Source: Salvelinus alpinus (lineage: Eukaryota; Chordata; Actinopteri; Salmoniformes; Salmonidae). From it: DNA of 64,000 nucleotides. The stretch is taken from the NCBI RefSeq assembly GCF_045679555.1, contig NC_092093.1:64610575-64674574 (forward strand), in the 5' to 3' direction. A program made the position numbers and the translations under genes. Below, piece by piece: positions 62,943-64,000 of the stretch. The notes beneath the pieces are model-generated. The model did not search any database. It had not been told where the DNA came from and saw only the letters and a program-made list of their open reading frames with translations. Every line of letters starts with the position of its first letter. The first letter of the stretch is position 1.

Positions 62943-64000
62943 GCTGTTGTCGGTAATGCGCCATTAACGTTGGACGCCAACCGCCGTTAAACTCAATGGA
63001 AGAAAAAGTGCTACAGGCATCAATACACTGCTAACCTAAATTGTTTTACAACTAACTAAGATAGACCACTGCCTGTCATTTCCAACGGGAGCAAAGAGTC
63101 ATAGTGGGCAGAACAAGCACGAGCTAGCGAGATCCTATTGACGCGTTCTAGCATCATCTGCATATTTCCGTTAGGGAATGCCTACCTTGTACTTCTAAAC
63201 AACGTGAATGGGTAAAAAATAAATAATTGTTCACTCTGTTCAAAACAGTTTAGATTTGGGAACAGAAAAATGTATTGAAATCAAATGTTTCATGGATGAG
63301 AAAGTGGGAATGTCTGTCAAAATCTATCGCGTCCACCTTCCACAATAGCTATTGTTGCAACCTCTGACATAAAGACACGACGGATGGAATTTGCAACCGA
63401 CAGACAGGTGCAGAAAATCTCCACCCCTTCTAATTTCCTTAATTTTGTGGCTAGAGTCGAACAACTATGGCTGAATTATCCTTATGCTTTCAAAAATACT
63501 AGTCGAATAAGGCAAGGGAGAGATGACGAATTTTGGCAAAGAGATTTATTTATAGACTAATACAAATCAGTAGCGGATTTAAGTACCGCGGAAGGGGGGG
63601 TTAGTCCAGGGCGCCATACAAGCTAGAACCGCCACTTGAAACAAATAGCCAAACCGAAAACTGCAGACAAAAATGCTTTCTGCTACTAAGATCAGTGAAA
63701 TGTAGGCTAAACGGACAACGGAGTGAAGAGCAGAAATCTCAACTAGCAAGTCGCACAACACCCGCCAGTGGGCTTCCTCTCAAAACGCCAAGCGGATGCT
63801 TCACATTTATACATCCGGTGAAATATCTGTCTCATTGTTCTATCTGCAGCTTAGCGATTTCGACGCATACATCGGTGCTCCGGTATCAAACGTAACATCG
63901 CTACGTATTACTTCTGCACTAGCTAGTCGTGTAATCGTGTGTGCGAGACTGGTGTTTTGGTGTTCGTATCTTCTAATTTCGACAGAAACGTGCAATTGGG
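62943..64000. other. Right edge, nothing recognised
   Basis: Unassigned sequence; short open frames only. A neighbouring gene may begin beyond the edge. Confidence 0.4.

Overview
This is vertebrate nuclear DNA from a salmonid fish. The clues are tRNA-derived salmonid SINEs (HpaI type), many Tc1-like DNA transposons including one of the Sleeping Beauty type, a 5S-rRNA-derived SINE, salmonid hAT elements and an L2-type LINE with a 979-codon ORF. No CRISPR, operon, rRNA or tRNA gene is present. The host genes are multi-exon and could be assembled by hand from GT/AG sites and consistent exon phases.

Host layout: (1) 102-1096, the last five coding exons of RPS6KA3 (RSK2), + strand, with a long 3'UTR that carries a 1-kb palindromic MITE. 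(2) 3.8-4.7 kb, two coding-like, phase-compatible small exons on the - strand, identity unknown. (3) 4930-6543 (-), a terminal exon coding six C2H2 zinc fingers, and 17130-17417 (-), a THAP-domain first exon. Their phases match, so they may be one THAP-C2H2 gene with a 10.6-kb transposon-filled intron. (4) 18365-35084 (+), complete EIF1AX (seven coding exons, 144 aa). (5) 46010-58905 (+), complete MAP7D2-like gene (16 coding exons, 656 aa by my join). As far as I recall, RPS6KA3, EIF1AX and MAP7D2 have the same order and transcription direction in human Xp22.12. This is a conserved block, with the THAP/C2H2 gene lying antisense inside it.

Mobile DNA: the 12-kb first intron of EIF1AX holds an unusually clear nest. 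An old Tc1 element (20438-30282) is split by a hAT deletion derivative (perfect 8-bp target duplication) and by a LINE. The LINE is split by two further Tc1 elements and a SINE, and one of those Tc1 elements holds a TTAA-flanked piggyBac-type MITE. EIF1AX introns 2 and 3 each carry one more Tc1 element. A near-identical twin of the youngest Tc1 sits in a MAP7D2 intron 28 kb away. In the putative THAP/C2H2 intron, a hAT element carries an internal inversion bounded by the same 8 bp in inverted orientation, the mark expected of an aberrant transposition. A full-length L2 LINE with an open EN-RT frame lies between EIF1AX and MAP7D2.

Functionally the host genes are unrelated (a MAPK-pathway kinase, a putative DNA-binding protein, a translation initiation factor and a microtubule/kinesin adaptor). 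I saw no undescribed multi-gene system. The most unusual material is the THAP-C2H2 gene model, the hAT self-inversion, a possible internal start for MAP7D2 at 49346, and the unidentified small exons near 3.9 kb.
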